From the NCBI GenBank assembly GCA_005656395.1, contig SRSI01000052.1, positions 496,001 through 560,000 of the forward strand: 64,000 nucleotides of DNA, read 5' to 3'. The notes beneath the pieces are model-generated. The model made no database searches, had not been told where the DNA came from, and saw only the letters and a list, made by a program, of their open reading frames with translations. The position numbers and the translations under genes were made by a program. Below, one piece after another: positions 1-10,826 of this stretch. The stretch is from Strongyloides papillosus (lineage: Eukaryota > Nematoda > Chromadorea > Rhabditida > Strongyloididae). Each line of letters starts with the position of its first letter. The first letter of the stretch is position 1.

Positions 1-378
1 AACTCTCAAAAATTTTATTTTTTATCGGAAGTTATATGAAAGAAATTCCTTTATCTTCTGTACAGAAAAAATTTCCTCAAACTTTTGTTATCCTTTGAAT
101 TGTTTACTTTTGTTACTACCAACATGTAATAATATCACTAATATAATAGATAAAATACTATTGACAAAGTAACAGATTCGTTTAGATTAAAAAAATTTGA
201 ATCCTACACAACATTATTATTCATTACGAGTGATATTTTTTAAAACACCCCTTGTTATTTGTTCCGCTTCACGAGCGATTCTTGAAGCGATTGTTTTTGG
301 TATATACACTTGATGAAAAATAAAGGCGTATTTCATTATTAGTATCATTATTCTTCTAACTATTTTTGAATAAACACC
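1..378. other. Upstream region of the HECT ligase gene, with a small GC-richer island
   Basis: This is mostly AT-rich sequence without a confident gene. Positions 225-340 are richer in G/C than the surroundings. On the minus strand they encode an open 43-aa reading frame ending at 217, starting at a Met near 348, with an amphipathic arginine-rich C-terminal half (VYIPKTIASRIAREAEQITR). No family was recognised. It could be a tiny divergent gene, the last exon of a gene overlapping the ligase start, or chance. Confidence 0.3.
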
Positions 379-3365
379 ATGGATAAAAAAGAACAAGTAG
401 ACAAAGAAGTTAAGAAGGAAGCAAAAAATGAAGGTCAAATGTCAGCGGAAGAAGCCAAAAAATTAAGGGTTCAGGAGGATAGTAAGTTGCTAAATACATA
501 TCTCCAGCAAATTAAAAATGGTTGCGGGAGGTTTATGTGTGACAACAAGTCATGTGCTAGCAGTGGCTATATAAAACCTAATCAAGAGGACCATAAATAC
601 TTAAAGTATGCTATAGAGGTAATTTAGTTGTTGCTCATAAAAATCCATTTTTCAATTGTTGTATTTATTTTTAGATAATGAAGACTAAAAGCAAACTTTG
701 TCCTCCAATTGAAGTTACGTTTCCATCAAGTAAAGAAATAAAAGCTAATGTATGTAAGAATTTAATAGCTGACTTTAAGAAGACTGGTGATTTGAAACCA
801 CTTAAAGAGTTTATAAACTTTACACTGTTCAAAAAAGAGAATATACTATGTCAGATAATTCATTACGAGTTGGCGCAACGGTTTTGTGAGATAATGATGA
901 TAGAAGAAAGTAGAATCAGAGAATTTACTCAGGCATACTATGATTTCCAACAAGATGAGGATGGAGGGAAGAAATTGAACATTAGAAAGCACCTTCAGAA
1001 AGCTTCATATTTTAAACAAGCTCCAATAAAAGACCGTATGAAGACATTTGAGAAAAACCTTCGATATCCAGGTGAACAATACGTTAAAAGAAGATCATCA
1101 CAGGATAAAAGTAATATATCAAAAGATTTAATCAAACGTTTTCCTAATCGAACTGAGGAGGAGGAAGAAATTTACACATGCATCAAACTTCTAAAAGAGA
1201 TTGTTCTTGAAAATAACATTATACGCAAAGTTTATGTTTGTGCTCTTAATAAGATGATCCGTGAAATATTTGACTTGTACACTTTAAGTAACACCTGGAA
1301 AAATAATCAGAATTTTTCATTAATCTTCCTTAAATTTTTCCTTACTATGCCACATATAATAGGCATCTCTGAGTTTTATACTGTTAATCTAGTTGATATT
1401 GCAAAAGTTTTCTCTTTAGCTGGGTATCAGGCAAGAAATAAAATTGCCAAATTTGTTTCTACACAAAATATAGAGTGGGTTAAAAATTGGATTGATGACA
1501 TACAACAGGCTATTACCGTCCGATCAGTAACTATTAGAGCTTATACTGATACTTTAGAACATGACTTTTTCGATGGAGAGGATATTCCAGGTTTGTTGGC
1601 TATGCTAGAGATTTTCCACTCTGCTGTTATGATAAATAAAAAGAAAATGGAAGATAGTGACTTGGTTGTTAAATATGATAATCCACATATTAAACTAGCT
1701 AGGAAAAAATCGAAAAAATTAGAGAACGATAATGCTTCAAATGATAAAGTTGGAGATGGTGATGAAGATGGTACATCTGTTAATGACGAGTCTGTTATTC
1801 AAGTAATGGAACATGATAGTGGTGCTGCATCTACTGTTCCATCAAATAACGTTATTCAATGGTCTAGGGATCTTAAAGTTGATCTGGATTTAGAAAAACC
1901 AGGTTGGTGTGAAGGATTTGACAAAGAAATTGCCGATAAAATGCATCATATAGAAATTCATCATAATTCTAGAAACAATGCTTGGAATACAAATCCATAT
2001 AATACAGTAATTCCTTTAAACTATTTCATTAATGATGAATTGTCTTCTAACGTAGATGTCGAAAGAGACTTTCGTGCATTTAAGACGGGTTTTTCAACAC
2101 CCCTTATTTTGGACTTTCCCTTTGCGTTTCATACTGGTGTAAAACATTCTTTTTTAATGGAATATAATAAATGGAGAATGAAAGTTGAGCAAACAATTCC
2201 GATGAATGCTAATTTTGACGTAGATGATGATGGAGATGATGATATAACAGACTATCTTCAAATACAGGTACGACGTGAAGAGGCAATGAATGATTCCTTA
2301 AATTGGCTATCAAATGTTTTTTCAAAAGAAAAAAGTCGATTTAATGTTAGAAAACAGCTTCGTGTACAATTCGAGGGAGAAGAGGGAATAGATGAAGGAG
2401 GGCTATCAAAAGAATTTTACCAAATAATAACGAAAAAAATATTTGACCCAGATTACGGAATGTTTATTTTTAATAAAGAATCAGGGACTTATTGGTTTAA
2501 CCCTCAATGCACATACTGTGATATGGAGTATGTTCTTATTGGTTTAATGATAGCTATGGCCTTGTATAATGAAGTGATGATAGATGTAGCATTTCCAGTT
2601 ATTCTCTATAAAAGATTATTGTCAGGACAAGTTGATTTGGAAGACATGAAAGATTTTGACAAAGTTATGTACAATTCATTTAAAAATCTTTTACAAACGC
2701 CAGATGTAGAAGATATTTTTTGCCTTAATTTTACAGTCTCTTACAAAGATGTATGTGGGGTTGAACATACATATGATTTAATTGATAATGGAGCCAATAT
2801 TCCAGTTACTGATACAAATAAAAAAGACTATGTCAGACGGTATGTTAAATTTTTTGTTGATAGATCAAGTAAAACATCAATTTGATAAGTTCGCTACTGG
2901 GTTTTTTATGGTAACAAATCCAATTCTTCTACGTGCTTTATGTCATCCCGAGGAAATTGATCAATTTATTTGTGGTGTTGTTGATTTAGATTTGAATCAA
3001 TTGCAAAAACATGTTTCTTATACCTCTGGATATACTGCCGATAGTCAAACAATTAAAGATTTTTGGAAAGTTGTTCATGAATTTACTTTAGAACAAAAAA
3101 GACAATTACTTGAGTTTATTACAGGTTCCCATCGCATTCCGGTTGGTGGTTATAAATCAATGGAGTTTTCAATTCAACGTCATGGTGATATGAAAGATCA
3201 GTTAGTTTTATGAATTTTTGTTTATTAATAATAATTTTTTCTAGTTTACCTTCATCGCATACATGCTATAATTTTCTACTGTTACCAGACTATAAAGATT
3301 ACAATATACTGAAAGAAAGATTAACACTTGCTTTAAAGTACTGTAAAGGATTTGGCCTTCAATAA
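379..3365 (+). CDS. UBE3A/E6-AP-type HECT E3 ubiquitin ligase (one-base frameshift near 2867)
   Basis: HECT ubiquitin ligase that passes ubiquitin from an E2 to substrates through a catalytic cysteine. Exons read as 379-618, 675-3200 and 3245-3365, about 961 aa once the frameshift is bridged (human UBE3A is about 850-875). The N-terminus is the AZUL zinc-binding domain found in UBE3A, with cysteines 49, 54 and 59 ([11 protein letters not shown]) and a fourth at 89 just after the first intron. The middle is helical with an acidic low-complexity insert (about 340-375). The HECT domain has [16 protein letters not shown] and ends with [14 protein letters not shown]; the active-site Cys codon is at 3266-3268 in the last exon. 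At 2865-2870 the frame shifts by one base: upstream the frame reads VDRS, downstream VKHQF, together matching the UBE3A family. No intron of suitable length and phase fits there. It may be an assembly error, a strain mutation or a recent pseudogene; the rest of the ORF is intact. Confidence 0.9.
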
Positions 3366-3466
3366 ATTGCTATTATAAAAATTCCACAAAAAAAAAACCC
3401 TGAGTAGTACAATATTTTTTTATTTTTTAATGTATAAAATTTTAATCATTGTTAGATTAAATATTA

Positions 3467-3661
3467 TTAATATTTTTCATACTTTACTTTGATTGTGCAG
3501 TCAACAGCTGGTGGTTCTTTTTCTTTAATAATAAGAAAAATTATATAGATAATAATAAATTCAATAAGCACGGCAATTAGAGAAGCCAAGAGACAAACAA
3601 CTTCATCTGTGGTGTTACAATAAGTTGAAGTTTTCAATAATTTCTCAAAATTATATATCAT
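3467..3661 (-). CDS. Small single-pass membrane protein, hypothetical (64 aa)
   Basis: An open frame of 64 aa with one strong hydrophobic segment (about residues 22-45, VVCLLASLIAVLIEFIIIYI) followed by a charged tail (KEKEPPAVDCTIKVKYEKY). Base composition is richer in G/C than the flanking DNA, which favours coding. It lies about 120 nt downstream of the DNAJC21 gene on the same strand, so it could be the distal gene of a two-gene operon, but no strong TTTCAG acceptor is visible right before its ATG. Family not recognised. Confidence 0.4.
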   Translation of the reverse strand: MIYNFEKLLKTSTYCNTTDEVVCLLASLIAVLIEFIIIYIIFLIIKEKEPPAVDCTIKVKYEKY

Positions 3662-3784
3662 GTTGTAATATATATTTTAATAAATTGTGCAAATGTTAAA
3701 AAGAAAACGAAGTATTATTTATAATGCCTCATAAACAATAAAATAACAAATTATGACAATAAATAAAAATAATATATGGAAATT

Positions 3785-5318
3785 TTATTTCCCTTTCTTT
3801 TTCTGTGATTTTTTTTTCTCCACTTGTGTGTCGACCGTTTTTAATTGAGCATGTCCTTCAGTTCTGATGTGATTAAATAATTTAGTCCTTGATTCAAAAG
3901 TTTTTTTACATATACTACATGAAGATGATACAGGCTGTGAGGGCGTTGGTAATGTCTGAGCTTCAGAAGCAGTTTTGTCGCGTCTCCTAGTTTTTTTCTT
4001 TTTTTCTTTATCTTCACAATCTTCTTTTTCCACTTCCTCTGTGGGATTATTTGTTTCATTCTTTAAATATTCTTGTGGAGGAATACATTCTGTAACTTCA
4101 ATCTCACATTCATTATTTACGTCCCATTTTTTTTTATTTTTTCTTTCTTTCTTTTTCGACTTTTTTGTATTATTTTTATTTAATATTTCACTTTTATCTT
4201 CATCATCAAAACCTATATTCTCAAATTCATCTACGATTGTTTCATCAATATCCTCCTTTTCGAGATCATTAAATAGATCTTTATCTTCATCTTTCATATG
4301 TTTTTTCAGTTCTTCTAATATTTGTTTGTGCTTCTTACTCTTTTTATGATTTTCCAATGCTTTGATAGATTTGAATTCTTTTTCACAGGCAACACAATAT
4401 AAAGACTCTTCTCCAAATTCCTCAATTGACTCGCCATCACCATAATCATCATCAATTTCTTTTTCAAGTTGATCTAGTTGTTCTTTGTATAACCTATTCA
4501 ACTCTTCATCTTCTTTAAAGTTCTTTGCTGCTTCAAGATTCGCTCTAATTTGTTCACGTTGTCGTTGTTTTTGTTTCTCTTCTTGTTCTTTTCTTTTTAC
4601 CTCTAATTCTTCTTTCCTTTTTTGGATTCTTTTATCTCTCTTTCTAACAAATAATGCTAATTCCCTGATTTCTTCATTTCTTTTTTTCTTTCCGCCGTCA
4701 CGGAATTTTTTATTTTCTTTTTCAATAGCTCTTGCTACAAATCTATTATCAGCTTGTCTAATGTCATACTGATCTAACCAAGCAAATGAACGTTTAGTAC
4801 AAAAAGCTGTCCAAAAAGAGTAAAATGGTTCTACAACTTCATCATAATCAGAAGTAGAGTTTCCAAACATTGGGTAGTTCCATTCTTTAGCATCATCAAT
4901 AGAATTATAATCTTCCTCAGCAATTGTCTCGAAAACCTTTCTATAAACATTGTAAAAACCTTTTTCATCATCGCCGTAACCTTTGTAGCATGATGTTGTC
5001 ATGTATTGATATACATCCAGCCCTGTTCTTTTTTCTTGTGGTTCATCATCTTAAAAGATTTAATAAAAAATTTACAGAATTTATAAACTCACATCCTCTC
5101 AAAATACTTTCTCTATGTCTGTCATAAAAAGCTCTTTCATGTGGATCGCTTAATACTTCATATGCAGCTTGGAGAAGTGCAAAATATTCTGTGCATTCTT
5201 GAAGTCTGTCGGGATTCTTGTCAGGATGCCATTTTAAAGCTAATTTTCTATAGTTTTTCTTTATCTCTTCTGGGGTTGCCTTTTTGTCAACTTCTAATAA
5301 TTCGTAATAACACTTCAT
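3785..5318 (-). CDS. DnaJ homolog, DNAJC21/JJJ1 type (ribosome biogenesis cochaperone)
   Basis: Exons 5318-5093 and 5049-3785 with a 43-nt intron (GTGAGT donor), 496 aa. The N-terminus is a J domain starting [19 protein letters not shown] with the HPD triad at residues 31-33. The intron joins RESILRG to [20 protein letters not shown], then [17 protein letters not shown], the signature of the DNAJC21/JJJ1 family. A long charged coiled coil with many KKR runs follows, then two C2H2 zinc fingers ([10 protein letters not shown]...HKKSKKH and CSICKKTF...HIRTEGH). The family acts with cytosolic Hsp70 in late 60S subunit maturation. The stop codon overlaps an AATAAA poly(A) signal. The gene is convergent with the HECT ligase gene, with a small ORF between them. 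Confidence 0.93.
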
Positions 5319-5809
5319 AAAAGTAAACGATATAAATTTTCAATGAGAAAAATATTTTCTAAAATCTTTTTTTATTTCAAATATTATCTCATCAGTATTT
5401 TAAAAGAAATTCGTTATAGGAGAGACTTGTAAATGAGACTATTATTCAATTGCTGATAACATAAATTAACAAATATTCTTACACAAAAAAATATCTCCAT
5501 GGGTTAAAGATAAAGAGGAGAAGTAATATTTAAAAAAAACAATACTTTCCGTTGCTTAACTAACAATCCTAGAAAGATCAACCTAATCCAAAAGTAAGTT
5601 TTATATAAGGTTAAGTCAGAAGTAGTGAAGTACACTTTATTATTTTTCTGTGTTCTACGGTGTTTTTACCTATTTATTTAGTGTATTTTGATACAATATT
5701 TACCAAACTTAATAATCTACAGAAAATTAATTGTTATACTGGCAAATTTTGACAACACAACCCCCAGAACATGTTTTTCATCAATTCCCTTCAAATTTAC
5801 CAGAGAAAA
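5319..5809. other. Intergenic region between DNAJC21 and a small ORF
   Basis: AT-rich divergent promoter region with no recognisable gene. A T-rich acceptor-like TTTACCAG ends at 5803, seven bases before the next ATG, consistent with spliced-leader addition. Confidence 0.5.
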
Positions 5810-5959
5810 ATGCCTTTTTTGGTAAAATATAAAACAAGCACACGTCTTACGTACACTCTGGAATTCCCATTCCTGGATTATCAAAAAGTCCCTTTAACCG
5901 AAGTTTGCAAGGATACATATTACCAAAAAGGTGTTAACAATGTTCCATTCAAAAGATAA
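5810..5959 (+). CDS. Hypothetical small protein (49 aa)
   Basis: Open frame from the ATG at 5810, chosen because a TTTACCAG acceptor ends at 5803; an in-frame ATG at 5771 lies upstream of that acceptor. The product begins MPFLVKYKTSTRLTYTLEFP, has no clear transmembrane segment, and ends in a basic VPFKR tail. No family recognised. It lies only 69 nt upstream of the next gene on the same strand, so the two could be cotranscribed. An in-frame stop (6020-6022) just before the next start argues against it being a spliced 5' exon of that gene. Confidence 0.4.
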   Translation: MPFLVKYKTSTRLTYTLEFPFLDYQKVPLTEVCKDTYYQKGVNNVPFKR

Positions 5960-6028
5960 GATTGACTTATTGGATAAAAGTCACCCTTTGCATATGCCAT
6001 GATTAGGTTGATGTATAGTTAATATACT

Positions 6029-8093
6029 ATGGAACCTTATTATGATTCTAAACGGAATATTCATTCTAAAATACAACCTCGCTCTACTACTAATCAAAGT
6101 GAATTTCTTAATCCTAGACATTTAAGTTTAAAAGGGGACTCTGACGACCATGATCCAGATTATGTTATGGATATTTCTGATCTCAGAAAAGATCGTTCTT
6201 CTGCCGGTGTTGGTGGACAAAAAGGGAGTGGAAGACAATTAGAAGTAGCATTAAGAAAAGTTATCACAGAACGCCTTCAACATCTTAAAGATCGAGGGAA
6301 ATTTCACCTAGAAAATTATGGTTTAGCAAATTTAACATCAATGCAAATAGCAATGTATATGAGAAGACTTTTTAAGAGAAATGATTTGCAAAATTACATG
6401 ACTCCTGATATGATTAATTATGTATTTGGAACATCAAAAAATGATTCGCCTCTTACTAGATCTGGAAAACCAATAGTGACACCAAATATTAAAGATTCAG
6501 TTGATAAAAACCACCAACAAGCAAATGAAGCTTTTACAGAAGGTGGTACTAAAGTTAGTAATGAGTCAGATACTGAAGCAAGTTCAGATGAGGATTTAGA
6601 AATAGAAAAGTATAATGATTTCAAAATTGTAAATTTTGTAAAATACATTCCTGGTCCAGCAGTGCCTAATATACAAATTCCACCGAATAAGTACCAGCCA
6701 CTTACTAGAAACTCAAATGTTTACAGATGTGCTAGAGATCAAGCATATATTTATGGGAGAGGGAAATGGATAAACAGAGAGATTGAAAATTTAAAGCAAA
6801 AAAAAGCAGCTATAGCTGCACAGATAGAAATGATTAAAAAAAAGAAGACTCCTATTATTTTAGAATCAAGAGCACCAGTTTTAGATGTCACAGAGACATG
6901 TTCAAGACTATGTGCCTTTAGAAACAAAGATTCTTTTAAGGTCAAACTAGTTAATGTAACCCCGATACCATTATCTGAATCTGTAGGAACACCGTTAGAT
7001 GAATTTAGTATGAAGAACAAGGATACCATGGCTTACTATTCTAGAATTGACGATAGAGTCCATAGACATTTATCTTTAAATGGAGGTGTGTTTATAATTT
7101 ATAATTCATTATATTGTTTTAGCTGTTCCTGGTGATTTACTTTTCCATAAGTATCTTAAAAGAATGTCTTCTATTCGAATGGTAAACAAATGTTCGAGTT
7201 CAGAATTAACAAAATGTAGACAATTGGCGGAAGTTTCATCAACACCGTGGACGTTAGGACTGTCAAATGCATATAAAAATATAGTTTTGTCGGAAAAAGA
7301 AGCACATGATAATGAAATTTTGAAGATGGTTAAAAAGAAAGAAAAAGAAAAGGATAGGAAAGAAGATAAGGGAGACAAAAATGATTCAAATAACTTTTAC
7401 ACAGTCAAAGCAATTGCTCCATTGAAACTAAAACTTTCTGGTGTTTCGAGGAAATCGGACAAGCATAAAAGCTCAAATAAGAGGAAATTCGATGAAATGT
7501 TTGAGTCTGAAGATGATTCAAGAAACGCTTCTGCAGTTCATACAGCAGATGAGGATGGTGATGTAGAATTAGGTAGCAAACCTAGAAAAATTTCTGTCCG
7601 TGATTCAAGGAGAAATTCAGGTGCTAATATGTCAAATACAAAATCATGGAATTCAAAATATCCAGTCTCAACACCAATAATAGATGTTGGATGTAAATTA
7701 CCAACTAAAGCAGATTATGCTGAAATAATAGTTCCATCATGGAGTGCTTGGGAATCACCAATATCTCATGATCAAGGTGAAGAAGAATGTGAAATAAATA
7801 CAGAAGAATACGAAAGAAGAATAGAGAAATATCATGAGGAGATGGAACAACAGGAGAAGGCCAAAATAGTTGTATCGAATAACAAATCACAGAAAAAAAA
7901 TAAATCTTCGATTTCGAAAGATTTCTCCAATAATACTGCACCTTTTACTGCTGAAGAACTACTTATGAGTATTAATGGAACGACAAATAAGATTTCAGAA
8001 AAAGTTGAATCTACAGATGTACCAAATTACGATAGACCATCCTACGTCAAACCATATGAAAGAAGAATATTTGAAAATTCTAAATCTAACTAG
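6029..8093 (+). CDS. KANSL1-like PEHE-domain protein (NSL histone acetyltransferase complex)
   Basis: Exons 6029-7085 and 7123-8093, with a 37-nt intron joining LSLNG to AVPGDLLFHKYLKRM, 675 aa. The protein is mostly polar and low complexity, with a coiled-coil stretch (EIENLKQKKAAIAAQIEMIK) near residue 255 and lysine-rich, nuclear-localisation-like runs. The C-terminal part carries AEIIVPSWSAWE, then an acidic YERRIEKYHEEMEQQEKAK helix, and ends near PYERRIF. This order (PSW..., acidic helix, P[WY]ERR.F) resembles the PEHE region of KANSL1, which scaffolds the MOF/KAT8 acetyltransferase. The assignment rests on these short matches only. An alternative is an unrelated nematode-specific nuclear protein. 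Confidence 0.55.
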
Positions 8094-8637
8094 AAATTTA
8101 TAAAAAATGATCAATATTATTTATATATTAATTGGTTATTATCAAAAAAGGACCTCGAATAAGGTAAAATTATCAATATTATATAGTAATACCGATCTCA
8201 ATGATTCTTTGGTTTATGGGAAATAATTTCAACATTTTTATAAAAATATTATCTCTCTGGTGAAGTAGAAATATATGTCTTAGTTACACAAATAGGGCAT
8301 ATATTTTTTATATCAATTTTTTGTTTTTTATCTGTATTTAATGTTTTACCACGGGACTTTTCTAAAATCTAAAATTTATTTCTGGCATAATTTCAATTGA
8401 TTGTTGTTTTTTTTATTTACAGTTTTTCATAATTATCAATTGTTTTGTTTTTTCTTACCGTTATGTTATCAATATATTTTATTTCATGTTATTAATAATG
8501 TTTAACTGAAAAAAGTAGCAGGAGGAGTAGAATTTTAATTTATTTTCACATATTACCTTCAATGGTTTCTATTCCATAAATTATCTTTATATATTGCTTT
8601 TTTTACAATTATTTTTATATTATTTAGTTGGAAAAAC
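8094..8637. other. Intergenic region upstream of the NDUFB3 cluster
   Basis: AT-rich, no gene seen. It ends in TATTTAG (AG at 8626-8627), eleven bases before the NDUFB3 start codon, a likely spliced-leader acceptor. Confidence 0.5.
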
Positions 8638-8949
8638 ATGGGCGGACATCATGAAGACATTAAGATTCCTCATCCTTCAGCCTATAGTAATTATAGACAA
8701 TATCCACAATTAGTTGCTCATGAGAAAAGACTAGGTCGCTTGGGGCTTCGTGACCCATGGATAAGAAATATTGCTTTTAATTACAGCGATCCAAATTCTG
8801 CCGCTGTTAGAGGAGGATTCAACCATTTTAAAGTTCTTATTAGAAGTGGATTTAAGCCAGGTCTTATTGCAGCTGTCACACTTATTGCAATTGAAGAAGG
8901 TTACTCATATCTTAAACATGGACATACTAGTTGGGATTCTCATCATTAA
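8638..8949 (+). CDS. NDUFB3: NADH dehydrogenase 1 beta subcomplex subunit 3 (complex I B12)
   Basis: Intronless 103-aa protein, the usual size for this accessory subunit of mitochondrial complex I. It begins MGGHHEDIKIPHPS, similar to the His-rich start of the family. The diagnostic block is KRLGRLGLRDPWIRNIAFNY (family motif GLRDPW.RNEAW). One transmembrane segment follows (KPGLIAAVTLIAIEEGYSYL), and the tail ends in HH as in homologues. It sits in the inner membrane arm. A trans-splice-like acceptor precedes it, and MRPL45 follows 193 nt downstream on the same strand, suggesting an operon of mitochondrial genes. Confidence 0.92.
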   Translation: MGGHHEDIKIPHPSAYSNYRQYPQLVAHEKRLGRLGLRDPWIRNIAFNYSDPNSAAVRGGFNHFKVLIRSGFKPGLIAAVTLIAIEEGYSYLKHGHTSWDSHH

Positions 8950-9142
8950 TTTCTATTTGTTTAGTAGGGTTTCGCTAATTTTTCTAGATTAAAAATAAAT
9001 TTTTTGACAACCTTAAACTGTTTTCTAGTTATTTTATTTATTAAATATTCTCAAAGTGAAAATCTGTACCTTTTGGTACTAAGTATACTTTCTTCTAGTG
9101 TAGACATTTTCTGCATTAAACAGATTCTACAAAAAATTGGCC

Positions 9143-10267
9143 ATGAGTCGTTTGGGTAGCAGTATTTCAAGATCAATACTATGTTTAAAACCTTTATCTA
9201 TTACCCAGTTCTCTGGAGTTCATCACCATATGGAACGTGGTGATTTAGAATTATTTTTGGGTATTAAAAGATCTAATAAAGCAAGAGCCAATCGAAATAC
9301 GCATAAGAACGAAAGAATGTTTAGAAGAGTAAGTTATTTTTTAAAAGTATCCTAATTGACTTTTATTTTAAAGTTGCGTGGCCAAAAGACAATGATTATG
9401 AATTTACCTGATGATGTGAAAGTGCGTGAGAAGGATAATTTACCCCCCAGTGAATTACGTCGTCAATTTTTAAAAGATGGAATTAATCCGTATAAAGATG
9501 TGTCTCTTAGGGAGTGGGAAGATCATCAAATGACAATTCAATCATTTTATCAAGTTATAGATCCTTATGTAAGGCCAAAATTCCCAGGACCGTTCTTAGA
9601 TGTATTTAAGTTTGGAAAAAGTTCCAAAGAAAGATTTACTCCATATACTGAATTGGCAAGGAGTGTATATTTAAATATTACGAATGGAACTAGAGCTATT
9701 CGAAAATATGAAGATTTTAAGAATTTCAATGCTAAGGAGTGGGCTTCAAAAGATGCCCTAGAAATTTATGAAATGGCATATAAGTCATTAACGACTAGAG
9801 ACGAGAAAGAGATTTGTAAATACGTTACAGAGCATGCTTTTCAAAAATTGTGGCCAGATGTTGAAAAAGGTGGTATATACTTTGAATTTTTAGGTGAAAC
9901 AGCTCCACCAAAAGTTGTTTCTATCAGGTGTGCTGATAACCCATCGAAATCAGGAAACACAATTGCTCAAATAACTCTTAAATTATGTACAAAACAAAAA
10001 ATTGCTGTTTTTGATAGATTTGGACATTTGATTCTCGGTTCAAAGGATAAAGTTAAAGAAGTCGAGGAATATGTTGTGTTTGAAAATCATATTGCCAGTA
10101 AATATGGTAGATGGAGGTTACATGATAAAATTGAACCACCGTTTGCCAATAATGTTAAGGAAGTTTCCGCTCTTACTGGACCTGTAAAACCTAAGAAAAA
10201 TAGCACGAAACCTTCGGAATCATCAGTTGTTGAGAACAAAAAATTAGCTGAAGTTAATGGTGATTAA
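9143..10267 (+). CDS. MRPL45: Mitochondrial large ribosomal subunit protein mL45 (Tim44-like)
   Basis: Exons 9143-9328 and 9374-10267 with a 45-nt GTAAGT intron, 359 aa. I chose the ATG at 9143 (MSRLGSSISRSILCLKP), which gives an Arg/Ser-rich mitochondrial presequence; an acceptor CAG ends at 9123. The Tim44/mL45 domain occupies most of exon 2, with DALEIYEMAYKSLTTRDEKE, then IRCADNPSKSGNTIAQITLK, then the hallmark KIAVFDRFGHLILGS and VEEYVVFENHIASKYGRWRL. The family tethers the mitoribosome to the inner membrane. The C-terminal tail (from about residue 320) is polar and not conserved. Confidence 0.93.
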
Positions 10268-10434
10268 TATGTTGTTGTTACTTTTATCGCTAGATGTTAT
10301 ATATTAATTTTTAGGAGGATATTAATTTAATAAAAATTAAATTTAAAAATTGTTTATTAGATTGATGAGTTAAATGCTTTTTGCTATTTGTAATTGAGAT
10401 ATATTTGTAACCCATATGATATATTTTTTAGAAA

Positions 10435-10676
10435 ATGTCATCTAATATGCAGAATGGTTCATCAACACACCATTTTGATGAATATAAAGAAAAGACCTGG
10501 AAGGAAACTGAAGAAGTTGTAGACTGGCAACCTATTGCAAAGGATGACAAAATGCCAGATTATATGAAGAAAAAGTATTTGTATGTATGATAGAGGCTTA
10601 ATTTTTACAAACTCTTTTCAGAGAATTACTAGAAAAGGAGGGAATACAGATTGGCAGTACCAATAACAAGCAGTAA
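10435..10676 (+). CDS. Small conserved-looking protein (66 aa), third gene of the NDUFB3 cluster
   Basis: Two short exons, 10435-10580 and 10622-10676, split by a 41-nt intron (GTATGT...TTTTCAG) that keeps the frame. The product starts MSSNMQNGSSTHHFDEYKEK and includes WKETEEVVDWQPIAKDDKMP and DYMKKKYLELLEKEG. It is hydrophilic, with no signal or membrane segment. An acceptor (TTTTTTAG, AG at 10430-10431) lies three bases before the ATG. The tryptophan-rich core with a C-terminal amphipathic helix looks like a real conserved microprotein, but I could not name the family. Confidence 0.6.
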
Positions 10677-10826
10677 CATGGATCTTTAAATTATTAAATA
10701 TTATAATTGTGAAGTCAGTTTTATAATATTTATTTATAAATTAAAATAAATGGTTAGAATCAATAGATATTTATTGATAAATAAAATTTTTCACCACCAC
10801 TTAAATAAAATATTACAAATAAGTAT

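Noticed and set aside
2841..2864. A 24-nt intron (GTATGT...GATAG) in the HECT gene to explain the frame change
   Set aside because: It is a multiple of three and so would not change the frame; it is also shorter than any other intron here, and the reading without it matches the family.
5771..5959. Using the ATG at 5771 for the 49-aa small protein
   Set aside because: A T-rich TTTACCAG acceptor ends at 5803 and the ATG at 5810 follows directly, so the mature transcript likely starts after 5771.
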